64,000 nucleotides of DNA from contig NZ_CP107880.1 of NCBI RefSeq assembly GCF_036013745.1, positions 4,154,001 to 4,218,000 on the forward strand. Reading direction: 5' to 3'. The stretch comes from Streptomyces sp. NBC_00483 (lineage in GTDB: Bacteria; Actinomycetota; Actinomycetes; Streptomycetales; Streptomycetaceae). The notes below the pieces were generated by a model. The model was not told the DNA's origin and did not search any database. It was given only the letters and a program-made list of their open reading frames with translations. Of this stretch, positions 39,697 to 48,410 are shown in pieces. A program made the translations under genes and the position numbers. Position 1 is the first letter of the stretch. The number at the start of each line of letters is the position of its first letter.

Positions 39697-41169
39697 GTGC
39701 CCACGCCGCCCCGCTCCCCCGACCGTCCGCAGCGGCCCTCCCGTCCCCGGGGGCAGGCCCGCAGGACCGGTCGTCCGCCCCTCAGGAAGAAGTCCAGGTG
39801 GGCCATGCGGGTGGCGACGGCGCTCTCGGTGACGGTGCTCACCGCGGCCGGCGTCGGGCACGCGCTCGTCACCGGCATCGACGCCGGGATCCACCGGATC
39901 GACCCCTTCAAGGACATGAAGAACCGGCCCGCGGCGGGCGACGGCATGAACGTGCTGCTCGTCGGCACCGACGGCCGCGACAAGATCACCGAAGAGGAGC
40001 GTCAGAAGTACAAGCTCGGCGGCGCGCCCTGCCACTGCACGGACACCGTGATGATCGTGCACATCTCGGCGAACCACGAGCGCGCCTCCGTCGTCTCCCT
40101 CCCCCGCGACAGTTACGCGGAGATGCCGGCGCACACCGACATCAACAGCGGCGAGAAGCATCACCAGCACCCCGTGAAGCTGAACGCGGCGTACGCGGAG
40201 GGCGGGCCGCAGCTGACGCTGCGCACGGTCGAGCACATGACGAAGGTGAAGCTCGACCACTATCTGGAGGTCGACTTCACCAGCTTCATGAAGACGGTCG
40301 ACGAGCTCGGCGGCGTCGACATCTGCACGGACTCCCCGCTCAAGGACTCCTACACCGGGCTCGATCTGGACACCGGTACGCACCGGTTGAACGGCGGGGA
40401 GGCCCTGCAGTACGTGCGGGCCCGGCACATGGACAGTGCGGGCGACCTCGGCCGGATGCAGCGCCAGCAGCGGTTCATGGCCGCGCTGATCTCGAAGGCG
40501 ACGTCGTCGGGCGTGCTGCTCAATCCGGTCCGGTTCCGCGGTGTCGCCTCCACGCTGCTCCAGTCGGTCCGTGCCGACAAGGGATTCGGGTCGGACGAGA
40601 TGGTGGACCTGGCGCGGGCGATGCGGAACTTCTCGCCGTCGTCCTCGGAGTTCACGACCGTGCCGATCGGGAACATGAGCTACCCCGTGCCGAACATCGG
40701 CTCCACCGTGAAGTGGGACGACAAGAAGTCCGCGGCGCTGTTCAAGGCGCTGCGCGAGGACAAGCCGCTCGCTCCGCACCTGCCGAAGGCGAAGAAGGCG
40801 GCCGTGGTCGACGTCTCGCCGAAGGAGATCAGCGTCCAGGTCGAGAACGGGACGATGTCCTCCGGGCTCGGCAAGAAGGTCGACGCCGCGTTGAAGGGGA
40901 CCGGGTTCCGGACGACCGGGGCGCCGGTCAACGCGGACGACCGCACCGCGAAGCGGACGACCGTGTTGTACGACCCCGGGTGGGACCGGTCGGCCAAGTC
41001 GTTGGCGGCGTCCCTGCCGGGGGCGGAGATGACGCCGGTGGACGGTCTTGGGTCGACGTTGAAGGTGGTCGCCGGGGCGGATTACAAGGGGGTGCGGGCG
41101 GTGCGGGCTCAGGATGCGGATCCGGGGGCGTTCGGGGCGGTTACCGGGGACCAGGTCGTGTGTGGTTGA
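39697..41169 (+). CDS. LCP family protein 4 with LytR_C domain
   Basis: A 490-residue protein with an Arg/Pro-rich cytoplasmic segment, a helix at ~36-60, an LCP domain at ~80-330 (VGTDGRDKI, LPRDSYAEM, RARHMDSAGDLGRMQRQQR) and a LytR_C domain at ~385-475 (ISVQVENGTMSSG). Two Cys in APCHC could form a disulphide outside. GTG at 39697 follows GGAGG at about 9 bp. The longer in-frame extension overlaps the divergent GT2 gene and is rejected. It ends close to the repeat copy at 41201. Confidence 0.92.
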   Translation: MPTPPRSPDRPQRPSRPRGQARRTGRPPLRKKSRWAMRVATALSVTVLTAAGVGHALVTGIDAGIHRIDPFKDMKNRPAAGDGMNVLLVGTDGRDKITEEERQKYKLGGAPCHCTDTVMIVHISANHERASVVSLPRDSYAEMPAHTDINSGEKHHQHPVKLNAAYAEGGPQLTLRTVEHMTKVKLDHYLEVDFTSFMKTVDELGGVDICTDSPLKDSYTGLDLDTGTHRLNGGEALQYVRARHMDSAGDLGRMQRQQRFMAALISKATSSGVLLNPVRFRGVASTLLQSVRADKGFGSDEMVDLARAMRNFSPSSSEFTTVPIGNMSYPVPNIGSTVKWDDKKSAALFKALREDKPLAPHLPKAKKAAVVDVSPKEISVQVENGTMSSGLGKKVDAALKGTGFRTTGAPVNADDRTAKRTTVLYDPGWDRSAKSLAASLPGAEMTPVDGLGSTLKVVAGADYKGVRAVRAQDADPGAFGAVTGDQVVCG

Positions 41170-41200
41170 CCTCTTGTTGCGGTCGGCCGGCGTTGCGGTC

Positions 41201-41278
41201 GCGGGGCTCTGCCCCGGACCCCGCGGGCTCTCGTACGAAGAGCGGGCTTGATTCGGCTCAATCGCCGGCGGGGCTTGA
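41201..41278 (-). repeat. GC-rich intergenic repeat, copy 3, with internal insertion
   Basis: Same start (GCGGGGCTCTGCCCCGGACC) and end (CGGCGGGGCTTGA) as the other copies, but about 30 bp are inserted after the first hairpin (41225-41255, containing GAGCGGGCTTGATTC). Its right end overlaps the last codons and stop of the thioesterase gene. Confidence 0.8.
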
Positions 41279-41803
41279 ACTGCTCGCGCGCAGTTCCTTG
41301 ATTGCGCGGCGCTTCGCCAAGCGGTGTTGGCGGCGGATCTGGGCCTCCTGGTAGCGGCGGCGGTCGCGGTCGGTCTCGGGTTCCACCGGGGGGACCGTGC
41401 GGGGCTTGCCGTCCGCGTCGACCGCCGCGAAGACCAGGTACGCCGAGCCGACCTGCTGCGCGGGCGTCGACTCGTTCCAGCGCTCGGCGAGCACCCGCAC
41501 GCCCACCTCCATCGACGTGCGCCCCGTCCAGTTCACCTGCGCCTTCACGTGCACCAGGTCGCCCACGCGCACGGGCTCCAGGAACGCCATCTCGTCCATG
41601 GAGGCCGTCACCGCAGGTCCGCCCGAGTGCCGGCCGGCCACGGCACCCGCCGCGTCGTCCACCAGTTTCATGATCACGCCACCGTGCACCGTGCCGAGGA
41701 GGTTGGTGTCGTTGTGCGTCATGATGTGCGACAACGTCGTGCGGGAAGCGGAAGTCGCCTTGCCCGGAATATCCGATTCCGTGCCGTGGGCCAGGTCTGT
41801 CAT
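41258..41803 (-). CDS. Acyl-CoA thioesterase, hotdog fold (YciA/BACH-type)
   Basis: A 181-residue cytosolic enzyme hydrolysing acyl-CoA. The hotdog domain spans ~20-135, with HNDTNLLGTVHGGVIMKLVD carrying the active-site Asn/Asp region and the helix start. A basic C-terminal tail follows (RRQHRLAKRRAIKEL). The final residues SSSPAGD and the stop codon are encoded by the intergenic repeat, so the natural C-terminus may have been replaced. It is divergent from LCP 5, with about 108 bp between. Confidence 0.9.
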   Translation of the reverse strand: MTDLAHGTESDIPGKATSASRTTLSHIMTHNDTNLLGTVHGGVIMKLVDDAAGAVAGRHSGGPAVTASMDEMAFLEPVRVGDLVHVKAQVNWTGRTSMEVGVRVLAERWNESTPAQQVGSAYLVFAAVDADGKPRTVPPVEPETDRDRRRYQEAQIRRQHRLAKRRAIKELRASSSSPAGD

Positions 41804-41911
41804 GGCACCAACCTTATGCGCGTACCGAATGTGTTAGCTCTGCAACAGCACTGGTGCGATTTCTCTTCAGGGCTTGTGAGGCACACATTCGGGCACGGCA
41901 CACTGAGCCCT

Positions 41912-43189
41912 ATGAATGAGTGGCCCGACGGGCGGAGCGACAGGCAGGGCGGCGCCGGCAACGGCGGATACGGCCGTGGCAGCGGTAGCGCACGCCCGGA
42001 AGGCGCCCGTGTCATGGGGCACGTGCAGCGCCCCGTACCGCAGCAGCAGCAACCGCCCGCGTACGACGGCGGTGGCGGCGGGTACAACGCGTCGCACGAC
42101 GACGGGTACAACACGGGCCAGGTCTACGGCCAGCCGAGCGGCCGGGGCCGGGGCCCCGGCTTCGACGACGGTGGCGACTACGGGCCGCCGAGCGGCCGAC
42201 CGGTGCGCCCCCGCAACTGGGGCAAGCGCATCAAGTGGACCGTCCTGACCGTGCTCTTCGTGGTGGTCGTCGCGAGCATCGGCACGTACTTCTGGGCCGA
42301 CTCCAAGCTGCACCGCGACGTCGACCTGTCGAAGGTCATCAACCGGCCCGAGGCGGGCGACGGCACGAACTACCTGATCGTCGGCACCGACAGCCGTGAG
42401 GGCATGACCGCCGAGGACAAGAAGAAGCTGCACACCGGCTCCGCCGAGGGCAAGCGCACGGACACGATGATGATCCTGCACGTCGGCTCCAACGGGGACA
42501 CCCTCGTCTCGCTGCCGCGTGACTCGAACGTCGAGATCCCCTCGTACAAGGGCGCCGAGTCCGGCAAGACGTACCCCGCCACGGGCCGCCAGACGAAGCT
42601 GAACGCCACGTACGCGGAGGACGGCCCGACGCTGCTCGTGCGCACCGTCGAGTCCAACACCGGTCTGCACATCGACCACTACGCGGAGATCGGCTTCGGC
42701 GGCTTCGCGAGCATCGTGGACGCGGTCGGCGGCGTCGACATGAACCTGAAGGAGGGCTTCAAGGACAAGTGGTCCGGGGCCGACTTCCAGAAGGGCAAGC
42801 AGACCCTGGACGGCCAGCAGGCCCTCGCCTTCGTCCGTACGCGGCACGCCTTCGCCCAGTCCGACCTGCAGCGCACCAAGAACCAGCAGCAGTTCCTCGG
42901 GGCGCTCGCCCACAAGGTGTCCTCGCCCTCGACGGTCCTGAACCCGTTCACGCTGTACCCGACGATGGGCGCGGGTCTCGACTCGCTCACCGTCGACAAG
43001 GACATGAGCCTGTGGGACCTCGGCAAGATGTTCATGGCGATGAAGTCCACCAACAGCGGTGACGGCAAGTCCATGAACATGCCGACGAGCGGTTCGGTCG
43101 GCGGCAACCTGCTGTGGGACAAGGCCAAGGTCAAGCAGCTGGTCGACCAGTTCAACAACGACGAGAAGGTCACGGTCTCCAGCGACTGA
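41912..43189 (+). CDS. LCP family protein 5
   Basis: A 425-residue LCP protein without LytR_C. The cytoplasmic N-terminus (~1-105) is low complexity: Gly, Gln, Tyr, Asp and Pro-rich with a QQQQ run. A helix lies at ~110-132; the LCP domain is at ~150-375 (VGTDSREGM, LPRDSNVEI, RTRHAFAQSDLQRTKNQQQ). The ATG at 41912 has only a weak upstream GAG; the extension upstream is antisense to the thioesterase and rejected. It is followed by a short-chain dehydrogenase after 26 bp. Confidence 0.92.
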   Translation: MNEWPDGRSDRQGGAGNGGYGRGSGSARPEGARVMGHVQRPVPQQQQPPAYDGGGGGYNASHDDGYNTGQVYGQPSGRGRGPGFDDGGDYGPPSGRPVRPRNWGKRIKWTVLTVLFVVVVASIGTYFWADSKLHRDVDLSKVINRPEAGDGTNYLIVGTDSREGMTAEDKKKLHTGSAEGKRTDTMMILHVGSNGDTLVSLPRDSNVEIPSYKGAESGKTYPATGRQTKLNATYAEDGPTLLVRTVESNTGLHIDHYAEIGFGGFASIVDAVGGVDMNLKEGFKDKWSGADFQKGKQTLDGQQALAFVRTRHAFAQSDLQRTKNQQQFLGALAHKVSSPSTVLNPFTLYPTMGAGLDSLTVDKDMSLWDLGKMFMAMKSTNSGDGKSMNMPTSGSVGGNLLWDKAKVKQLVDQFNNDEKVTVSSD

Positions 43190-43215
43190 GGCCAGGATGT
43201 CGTCATGATGCCGTC

Positions 43216-43959
43216 ATGACGTCCGCTCTCGTTCTCGGTGCCGCCGGTGGGGTCGGCCGGGCGATCGTGGCCCGGCTCGCCGCCGGCGGTACGCATGTCG
43301 TCGCGGTCGACCAGGACCCGACGGTCCGTCAACTCTCGGGCGTGCACGCGGTGTTGGTGGGCGACGCCACCGAACCGGCCGTCACCGGACGGGCCTTCGA
43401 CGCCGCTCCCGAGGCGCCCACCGTCCTCGTGCACGCACTGCTGCACGAACTGCGGGCGCCACTCGGTGAGTTGACCGCGCCGCAGTGGCACCGGGTCTTC
43501 GACGTCGGGCTCGTCTCCGCCTGGCAGGCCGCCGCAGAGCTGGTGCGGCGCAAGGGTGCGGGGCCCGCGTCCGTGGTCCTCGTCGGCTCTGTGCACGCGC
43601 ACGGTGCGGCGCCCGGCTGCGCCCCGTACGCGGTCGCCAAGGCGGGGCTCGGAGCGCTCGCCCGCGCGGCGGCCACCGAGTGGGGGCCGCTGGGGGTGCG
43701 CACCAATGTCGTCGAGCCCGGCTTCGTGCCCGTCGAGCGCAATGCCCACCGCTGGCGCGACCCCGCCGCACGCGCCCGCGTCGAGGCCGACTACCCGCTC
43801 GGCCGCCTCTGCTCCCCCGAGGAGATCGCCGACGTCGTCGCCTTCCTGGCCGGGCCCTCCTCCTCGTACGTCAACGGGGTCTGCCTGCCCGTGGACGGCG
43901 GCTACCTCGCGGCGCTGCCGGAAGTCACAAAAGGTGGTGCGGCGGGCCCCCGCCCCTGA
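43216..43959 (+). CDS. Short-chain dehydrogenase/reductase
   Basis: A 247-residue Rossmann-fold SDR. The cofactor loop GAAGGVGRA is at ~8-16, the catalytic Ser in VLVGSVHAHG, and Tyr/Lys in YAVAK. C-terminal VNGVCLPVDGGYL is typical of classical SDRs. Substrate unknown. Several ATG/GTG codons cluster near 43205-43216; 43216 is used since it gives the standard MTSALVLGAAGG start. It is likely in an operon with LCP 5 and the methyltransferase that follows 12 bp later. Confidence 0.88.
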   Translation: MTSALVLGAAGGVGRAIVARLAAGGTHVVAVDQDPTVRQLSGVHAVLVGDATEPAVTGRAFDAAPEAPTVLVHALLHELRAPLGELTAPQWHRVFDVGLVSAWQAAAELVRRKGAGPASVVLVGSVHAHGAAPGCAPYAVAKAGLGALARAAATEWGPLGVRTNVVEPGFVPVERNAHRWRDPAARARVEADYPLGRLCSPEEIADVVAFLAGPSSSYVNGVCLPVDGGYLAALPEVTKGGAAGPRP

Positions 43960-43971
43960 CACGCTGCGCCG

Positions 43972-44715
43972 ATGGATCGCGAAGAGATCTCCCGCATCGC
44001 CCACACCGACCACCCGATCAAGGCCCCGCTCGGCGACGACTCCGTACGCGAACTGCTGCGCCACGCCCTGCCCCGCGGCGACGAGCGTGTCCTCGACCTC
44101 GGCTGCGGCCCCGCCGAATGGCTGCTGCGCGCCCTCGCGACGCATCCGGGCGCCCGGGCCGACGGCGTCGACCTGGACGAGAGTTCCCTGACCGAGGCCC
44201 GCGAGCGGGCGGCCGCGGCGGGCGTGGGCGACCGGCTCGCACTGCACCACAAGGCGGCCGAGGACTTCGTGCCGGAGAAGCCGTTCGACGCCGTGCTCAG
44301 CGTCGGCGCCGCGCACGCCTTCGGCGGCCTGCTCCCCACGCTCGACGCGGCCCGCGCCCACCTGGCTCCGGGCGGCCGGGTTGTGATCGGCGACGGCTAC
44401 TGGGAGGCCACGCCCTCCGCCGAGGCGGTCGAGATGCTCGGCGACTTCGCCGACCTGGCGACCACGATCGACCGGGTCGCCGAGGCCGGCTGGACCCCGG
44501 TCGCGGCGCACCTCAGCACCCGGCACGAGCTGGACGCGTACGAATGGTCCTGGCTCGGCTCCGTCGCGAACTGGTCCCTCGACCACCCGGACCACCCCGC
44601 CGGCGCCGACCTCCTGGAACTGGTCGGCGAGCGCCGCACGGAATGGCTCCGCGGCTACCGCCACTGCTTCGGCTTCGCGTGCCTGGTGCTGCGGCGGACG
44701 CACGAAGGCCCCTGA
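43972..44715 (+). CDS. Class I SAM-dependent methyltransferase
   Basis: A 247-residue methyltransferase. The SAM-binding motif I is VLDLGCGPAEW (~40-50), with an acidic residue at GVDLDESS for the ribose and the post-motif region HLAPGGRVVIGDGYW. Target unknown. It follows the SDR gene closely, so the two may modify the same molecule. Its stop codon lies inside a strong terminator hairpin. Confidence 0.88.
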   Translation: MDREEISRIAHTDHPIKAPLGDDSVRELLRHALPRGDERVLDLGCGPAEWLLRALATHPGARADGVDLDESSLTEARERAAAAGVGDRLALHHKAAEDFVPEKPFDAVLSVGAAHAFGGLLPTLDAARAHLAPGGRVVIGDGYWEATPSAEAVEMLGDFADLATTIDRVAEAGWTPVAAHLSTRHELDAYEWSWLGSVANWSLDHPDHPAGADLLELVGERRTEWLRGYRHCFGFACLVLRRTHEGP

Positions 44716-44738
44716 TCCGTGCGGGTGATCAGGGGCCT
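44706..44738. terminator. Bidirectional terminator overlapping methyltransferase stop
   Basis: Perfect 12-bp inverted repeat AGGCCCCTGATC (44706-44717) and GATCAGGGGCCT (44727-44738), loop 9 nt, between convergent genes. The TGA stop at 44713-44715 is part of the left arm. Confidence 0.8.
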
Positions 44739-44752
44739 CGGCGTGAGCGGTG

Positions 44753-45910
44753 TTACGGAAGGTTCCTCGCCATGACGACGCGCTGCACCTGGTTCGTACC
44801 CTCGTAGATCTGGGTGATCTTGGCGTCGCGCATCATGCGCTCGACCGGGTAGTCGCGGGTGTAGCCGTAGCCGCCGAGCAGCTGGACGGCGTCCGTGGTG
44901 ACCTCCATGGCGACGTCCGAGGCGAAGCACTTGGCGGCGGCGCCCTGGAACGTCAGGTCCTTGTCGCCGCGCTCCGACTTGGCGGCGGCCGCGTAGGTCA
45001 GCTGGCGGGCGGCCTCGATCTTCATGGCCATGTCCGCGAGCATGAACTGGATGCCCTGGAAGTCGCCGATCGGCTTGCCGAACTGCTTGCGCTCCTGGAC
45101 GTAGCCCTTGGCGTAGTCGAGGGCGCCCTGGGCCACGCCCAGCGCCTGGGCGGCGATCGTGATGCGGGTGTGGTCGAGGGTCTTCATCGCCGTGGCGAAG
45201 CCGGTGCCCTCGGCGCCGATCATGCGGTCGGCGGGGATCCGCACGTTGTCGAGGTAGACCTCGCGGGTCGGCGAGCCCTTGATGCCGAGCTTCTTCTCCG
45301 GGGCGCCGAAGGAGACGCCCTCGTCGCTCTTCTCCACGACGAAGGCGGAGATGCCCTTCGAGCGCTTCTCCGGGTCGGTGACGGCCATCACCGTGTAGTA
45401 CTCGGACTCACCGGCGTTGGTGATCCAGCGCTTCACGCCGTTGAGGACCCAGGAGTCGCCGTCGCGCACGGCGCGGGTCTTCATGCCCGCCGCGTCCGAA
45501 CCGGCGTCCGGCTCGCTCAGGCAGTACGAGAACATGCCGTCGCCCTTGGCCAGCGGGCCCAGGTACTTCTTCTTCAGCTCCTCGGAGCCGGAGAGGATCA
45601 CGGGGAGGGAGCCGAGCTTGTTCACGGCGGGGATGAGGGAGGACGAGCAGCAGACGCGCGCCACCTCCTCGATCACGATGACCGTGGCGAGCGCGTCGGC
45701 GCCCGCGCCGCCGTACTCCTCGGGGACGTGCACCGCGTGCAGGTCCGATGCGGTCAGCGCGTCGAGCGCCTCGCGCGGGAAGCGCGCCTCCTCGTCCACC
45801 GCGGCGGCGAACGGGGCGATCTTCGCCTCGGCCAGCGCACGGATCGTGTCGCGGAGCATGTCGTGCTCCTCGGACGGGCGGTACAGGTCGAAGTCAGCCG
45901 ATCCGGCCAA
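44753..45910 (-). CDS. Acyl-CoA dehydrogenase
   Basis: A 385-residue FAD enzyme for alpha,beta-dehydrogenation of acyl-CoA. Family signatures: CLSEPDAGSDAAG (FAD binding), WITNAGES, and catalytic Glu in QIYEGTNQVQR near the C-terminus, as in short/medium-chain enzymes. The start appears to be TTG at 45910 (MAGSADFDLYRPS), with GAGAG upstream. The leader contains an unusually AT-rich stretch with a TTAC...GTAA dyad (45961-45974). Chain-length specificity cannot be read from sequence. Confidence 0.92.
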   Translation of the reverse strand: MAGSADFDLYRPSEEHDMLRDTIRALAEAKIAPFAAAVDEEARFPREALDALTASDLHAVHVPEEYGGAGADALATVIVIEEVARVCCSSSLIPAVNKLGSLPVILSGSEELKKKYLGPLAKGDGMFSYCLSEPDAGSDAAGMKTRAVRDGDSWVLNGVKRWITNAGESEYYTVMAVTDPEKRSKGISAFVVEKSDEGVSFGAPEKKLGIKGSPTREVYLDNVRIPADRMIGAEGTGFATAMKTLDHTRITIAAQALGVAQGALDYAKGYVQERKQFGKPIGDFQGIQFMLADMAMKIEAARQLTYAAAAKSERGDKDLTFQGAAAKCFASDVAMEVTTDAVQLLGGYGYTRDYPVERMMRDAKITQIYEGTNQVQRVVMARNLP

Positions 45911-45954
45911 GGTCTCTCACGCTCCAAGCCACGCTTTTACTGGTGCAGATGTCG

Positions 45955-45986
45955 ATGCTAATTACCGTTAAGTAACTCGAATTTTA
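45955..45986 (-). promoter_or_regulatory. AT-rich promoter/operator region of acyl-CoA dehydrogenase
   Basis: A sharply AT-rich stretch (TGCTAATTACCGTTAAGTAA and following AATTTTAGG on the plus strand) in very GC-rich surroundings, about 50-75 bp upstream of the TTG start. It includes the dyad TTAC-CGTTAA-GTAA. It may bind a TetR- or FadR-type fatty-acid regulator. Confidence 0.4.
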
Positions 45987-46114
45987 GGTCTCGGCGCACA
46001 CCACGGATACGTGAGCTACGCGACAAACGGAAAGTTGCCCGGTGAGGCGCCTCCACACGCCACGGCTATGCTCGGCAGCGCCCTGAAGCACCCACACCTC
46101 TGGAGCCCCCCGAT

Positions 46115-47440
46115 ATGGCCCTCAAGATCACCGTGATCGGCACCGGCTACCTCGGCGCGACACACGCCGCAGCCATGGCCGAACTCGGCTTCGAGGTGCT
46201 CGGCCTGGACGTCGTGCCCGAGAAGATCGACATGCTCACGCGGGGCGAGGTCCCGATGTACGAGCCCGGCCTGGAGGATCTCCTGCGCCGGCACGTCTCG
46301 GGGTTCGAGGGTTCGAGCGGGCGGCTGCGCTTCACGATGGACTTCGCCGAGGCAGGCGAGTTCGGCGATGTGCACTTCGTGTGCGTGAACACGCCGCAGA
46401 AGCACGGCGAGTACGCCTGCGACATGAGCTACGTCGACGCCGCCTTCTCCTCGCTCGCCCCGCATCTGAAGGAGGGCGCGCTCGTCGTCGGCAAGTCGAC
46501 CGTGCCGGTCGGCTCGGCGGTCCGCCTCACCGAACTGCTGCCGCAGCACGCGGAGTTGGCGTGGAACCCGGAGTTCCTGCGCGAGGGCTTCGCCGTGAAC
46601 GACACGCTGCACCCGGACCGGATCGTGGTCGGCGTGAACAGCGACAGGGCCGAGAACCTGCTGCGCGAGGTGTACGCGAAGCCGCTCGCCGAGGGCACCC
46701 CGTTCATCGTGACGGACTACCCGACCGCCGAGCTGGTGAAGACGTCGGCGAACTCCTTCCTCGCCACGAAGATCTCCTTCATCAACGCCATGGCCGAGGT
46801 CTGCGAGGCGGGCGGCGGCGATGTCGCGAAGCTCGCCGAGGCGATCGGCTACGACGAGCGGATCGGGCACAAGTTCCTGCGGGCCGGGATCGGCTTCGGC
46901 GGCGGCTGCCTGCCCAAGGACATCCGCGCGTTCATGGCGCGCGCCGGCGAACTGGGCGCCGACCAGGCCCTGACGTTCCTCCGCGAGATCGACTCCATCA
47001 ACATGCGGCGGCGCGGCGCGATGGTCGAGATGGCGCGCGAGGCGCTCGGCGGCGGGGCGTTCCTGGGCAAGCGGGTCGCCGTCCTCGGCGCCACGTTCAA
47101 GCCGGACTCCGACGACGTACGCGACTCCCCCGCCCTCAACGTCGCCGGGCAGATCCACCTCCAGGGCGGCCAGGTCACGGTCTACGACCCCAAGGGCATG
47201 GACAACGCGCGCCGCGTCTTCCCGACGCTCGGCTACGCGGACTCGGCCCTCGATGCGGTGCGCGGGGCGGACATCGTGCTGCACCTCACCGAGTGGCGCG
47301 AGTTCCGCGAGCTCGACCCGGCGGATCTCGCCAAGGTCGCCACGAGCCCGGTGGTCCTGGACGGGCGCAACGCGCTGGACAGTGCGCTGTGGCGGGCGGC
47401 CGGGTGGACGTACCGGGCGATGGGACGTCCGTCCGCCTAG
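46115..47440 (+). CDS. ugd: UDP-glucose 6-dehydrogenase
   Basis: A 441-residue NAD enzyme oxidising UDP-glucose to UDP-glucuronate (or a related UDP-sugar). The NAD loop is GTGYLGATHAAAM at 9-21. The catalytic Cys265 sits in GFGGGCLPKD, with Lys210 in ELVKTSANSF. The C-terminal domain contains GATFKPDSDDVRDSPAL. It would provide a uronic-acid donor, plausibly for envelope polysaccharide made by neighbouring GT and LCP proteins. The start ATG has GGAG about 10 bp upstream. Confidence 0.95.
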   Translation: MALKITVIGTGYLGATHAAAMAELGFEVLGLDVVPEKIDMLTRGEVPMYEPGLEDLLRRHVSGFEGSSGRLRFTMDFAEAGEFGDVHFVCVNTPQKHGEYACDMSYVDAAFSSLAPHLKEGALVVGKSTVPVGSAVRLTELLPQHAELAWNPEFLREGFAVNDTLHPDRIVVGVNSDRAENLLREVYAKPLAEGTPFIVTDYPTAELVKTSANSFLATKISFINAMAEVCEAGGGDVAKLAEAIGYDERIGHKFLRAGIGFGGGCLPKDIRAFMARAGELGADQALTFLREIDSINMRRRGAMVEMAREALGGGAFLGKRVAVLGATFKPDSDDVRDSPALNVAGQIHLQGGQVTVYDPKGMDNARRVFPTLGYADSALDAVRGADIVLHLTEWREFRELDPADLAKVATSPVVLDGRNALDSALWRAAGWTYRAMGRPSA

Positions 47441-47456
47441 ACCCCGTTCCGAGGCT

Positions 47457-47960
47457 CTACTTGGCGCGGTAGCGCCGCATCTTCGCCCGGGCCCCGCAGA
47501 CCGCCATGTCGCACCAGCGACCGCGGCCCGCGGGGCTCCGGTCGTAATACGCCCAGTGGCAGTCGGCCGCCTCGCAGGCCTTGAGCCGCGCCCAGGTGCC
47601 GTCGCCGCGCGCCTCGGCGATGGCGGCCGCCACGCGTCCGGCCAGGGAGCCGCCGCGCACCGGGACCAGGCTCGCCGCGCCGTCCCGCTCGTCGACCGCC
47701 ACCCGCAGCGGTGCCCGCGCGAGCAGCTCGCCCAGCGGGGTCACGGTGCGGTGCGGCGGATGGCCCGCGTGGGCCAGACAGGCCGCGCGCAGCGACTCGC
47801 GCAGTTCGCGCGCCTCGTCCAGCCCGTCCGCCGCGATGCCGAAGCGCTCGCGCACCTCGGCCCGGTCCAGCGCGTCCTCGCCCGTCGCGATGTCGAGCAG
47901 CGTGTTCACCAGGGCCTCGATCAGGGCAAGGCCGCCGGGTGCGGTCGGGCGGGCATTCAT
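47457..47960 (-). CDS. CGNR zinc-finger (ABATE) transcription regulator
   Basis: A 167-residue protein with an N-terminal ABATE ligand-binding domain (~10-120) and a C-terminal zinc-finger region (~127-165) with Cys in LKACEAADCHW and WCDMAVCGARAKMRRYR. The hallmark CGNR is CGAR here. Such proteins are thought to be DNA-binding regulators of stress or small-molecule responses. It is divergent from the VOC gene with an 87-bp gap containing GTAAC-type repeats, so it may regulate both. Confidence 0.82.
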   Translation of the reverse strand: MNARPTAPGGLALIEALVNTLLDIATGEDALDRAEVRERFGIAADGLDEARELRESLRAACLAHAGHPPHRTVTPLGELLARAPLRVAVDERDGAASLVPVRGGSLAGRVAAAIAEARGDGTWARLKACEAADCHWAYYDRSPAGRGRWCDMAVCGARAKMRRYRAK

Positions 47961-48047
47961 GGTTGCGACGTTACCCGCAATGCGGGATTATCCAGTAACG
48001 CCGAAGTTACCGGTTGACCCCATATAGGGGTAACACGAGGAGGCATC
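47961..48047. promoter_or_regulatory. Shared operator region, CGNR regulator / VOC gene
   Basis: Four GTAAC/GTTAC pentamers lie in 87 bp, two of them as the inverted repeat GTAAC-GCCGAA-GTTAC (about 47995-48010). There is also a CCCGC-AAT-GCGGG dyad (47972-47984) and CCCC-ATATA-GGGG near 48018-48030. GAGGAGG precedes the VOC ATG. Confidence 0.45.
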
Positions 48048-48410
48048 ATGCCCATCGCACAACTCGGAGTCGTCGTCCTGGACTGTCCGCGGCCGCGTGA
48101 GCTGGCGGAGTTCTACGCCGCCGTGCTCGGCGGCAGCATCACCGGGGACGAAGAGGGCTGGGTCGACGTTGCGGCGCCGGGCGGCCACCGCCTCGCGTTC
48201 CAGCAGGCGCCCGGGTACGTGGCGCCCTCCTGGCCCGCGCCGGACGCGTCGCAGCAGTACCACCTCGACCTGACCGCGGAGGACCTGGACGCGGCCGAGA
48301 AGGAGATCCTCGCGCTGGGCGCCACGGTGCTCGACGCGGAGGACCGCGACCGCAGCTGGCGGGTTTACGCGGACCCCGCGGGGCACCCGTTCTGCCTCTG
48401 CGCCTGCTGA
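48048..48410 (+). CDS. VOC (glyoxalase/dioxygenase fold) family protein
   Basis: A 120-residue vicinal-oxygen-chelate protein, probably a metal-dependent enzyme or small-molecule binding (resistance) protein. It opens with the family pattern MPIAQLGVVVLDCPRPRELAEFYAAVLGG, and later HLDLTAEDLDAAEKEILALGA; residues near the end (RVYADPAGHPFCL) form the last strand. It ends LCAC after this strand, where relatives end LIRPE or similar. A second, in-frame copy of the terminal strand follows the stop, listed separately. GAGGAGG lies 4 bp before the ATG. Confidence 0.85.
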   Translation: MPIAQLGVVVLDCPRPRELAEFYAAVLGGSITGDEEGWVDVAAPGGHRLAFQQAPGYVAPSWPAPDASQQYHLDLTAEDLDAAEKEILALGATVLDAEDRDRSWRVYADPAGHPFCLCAC

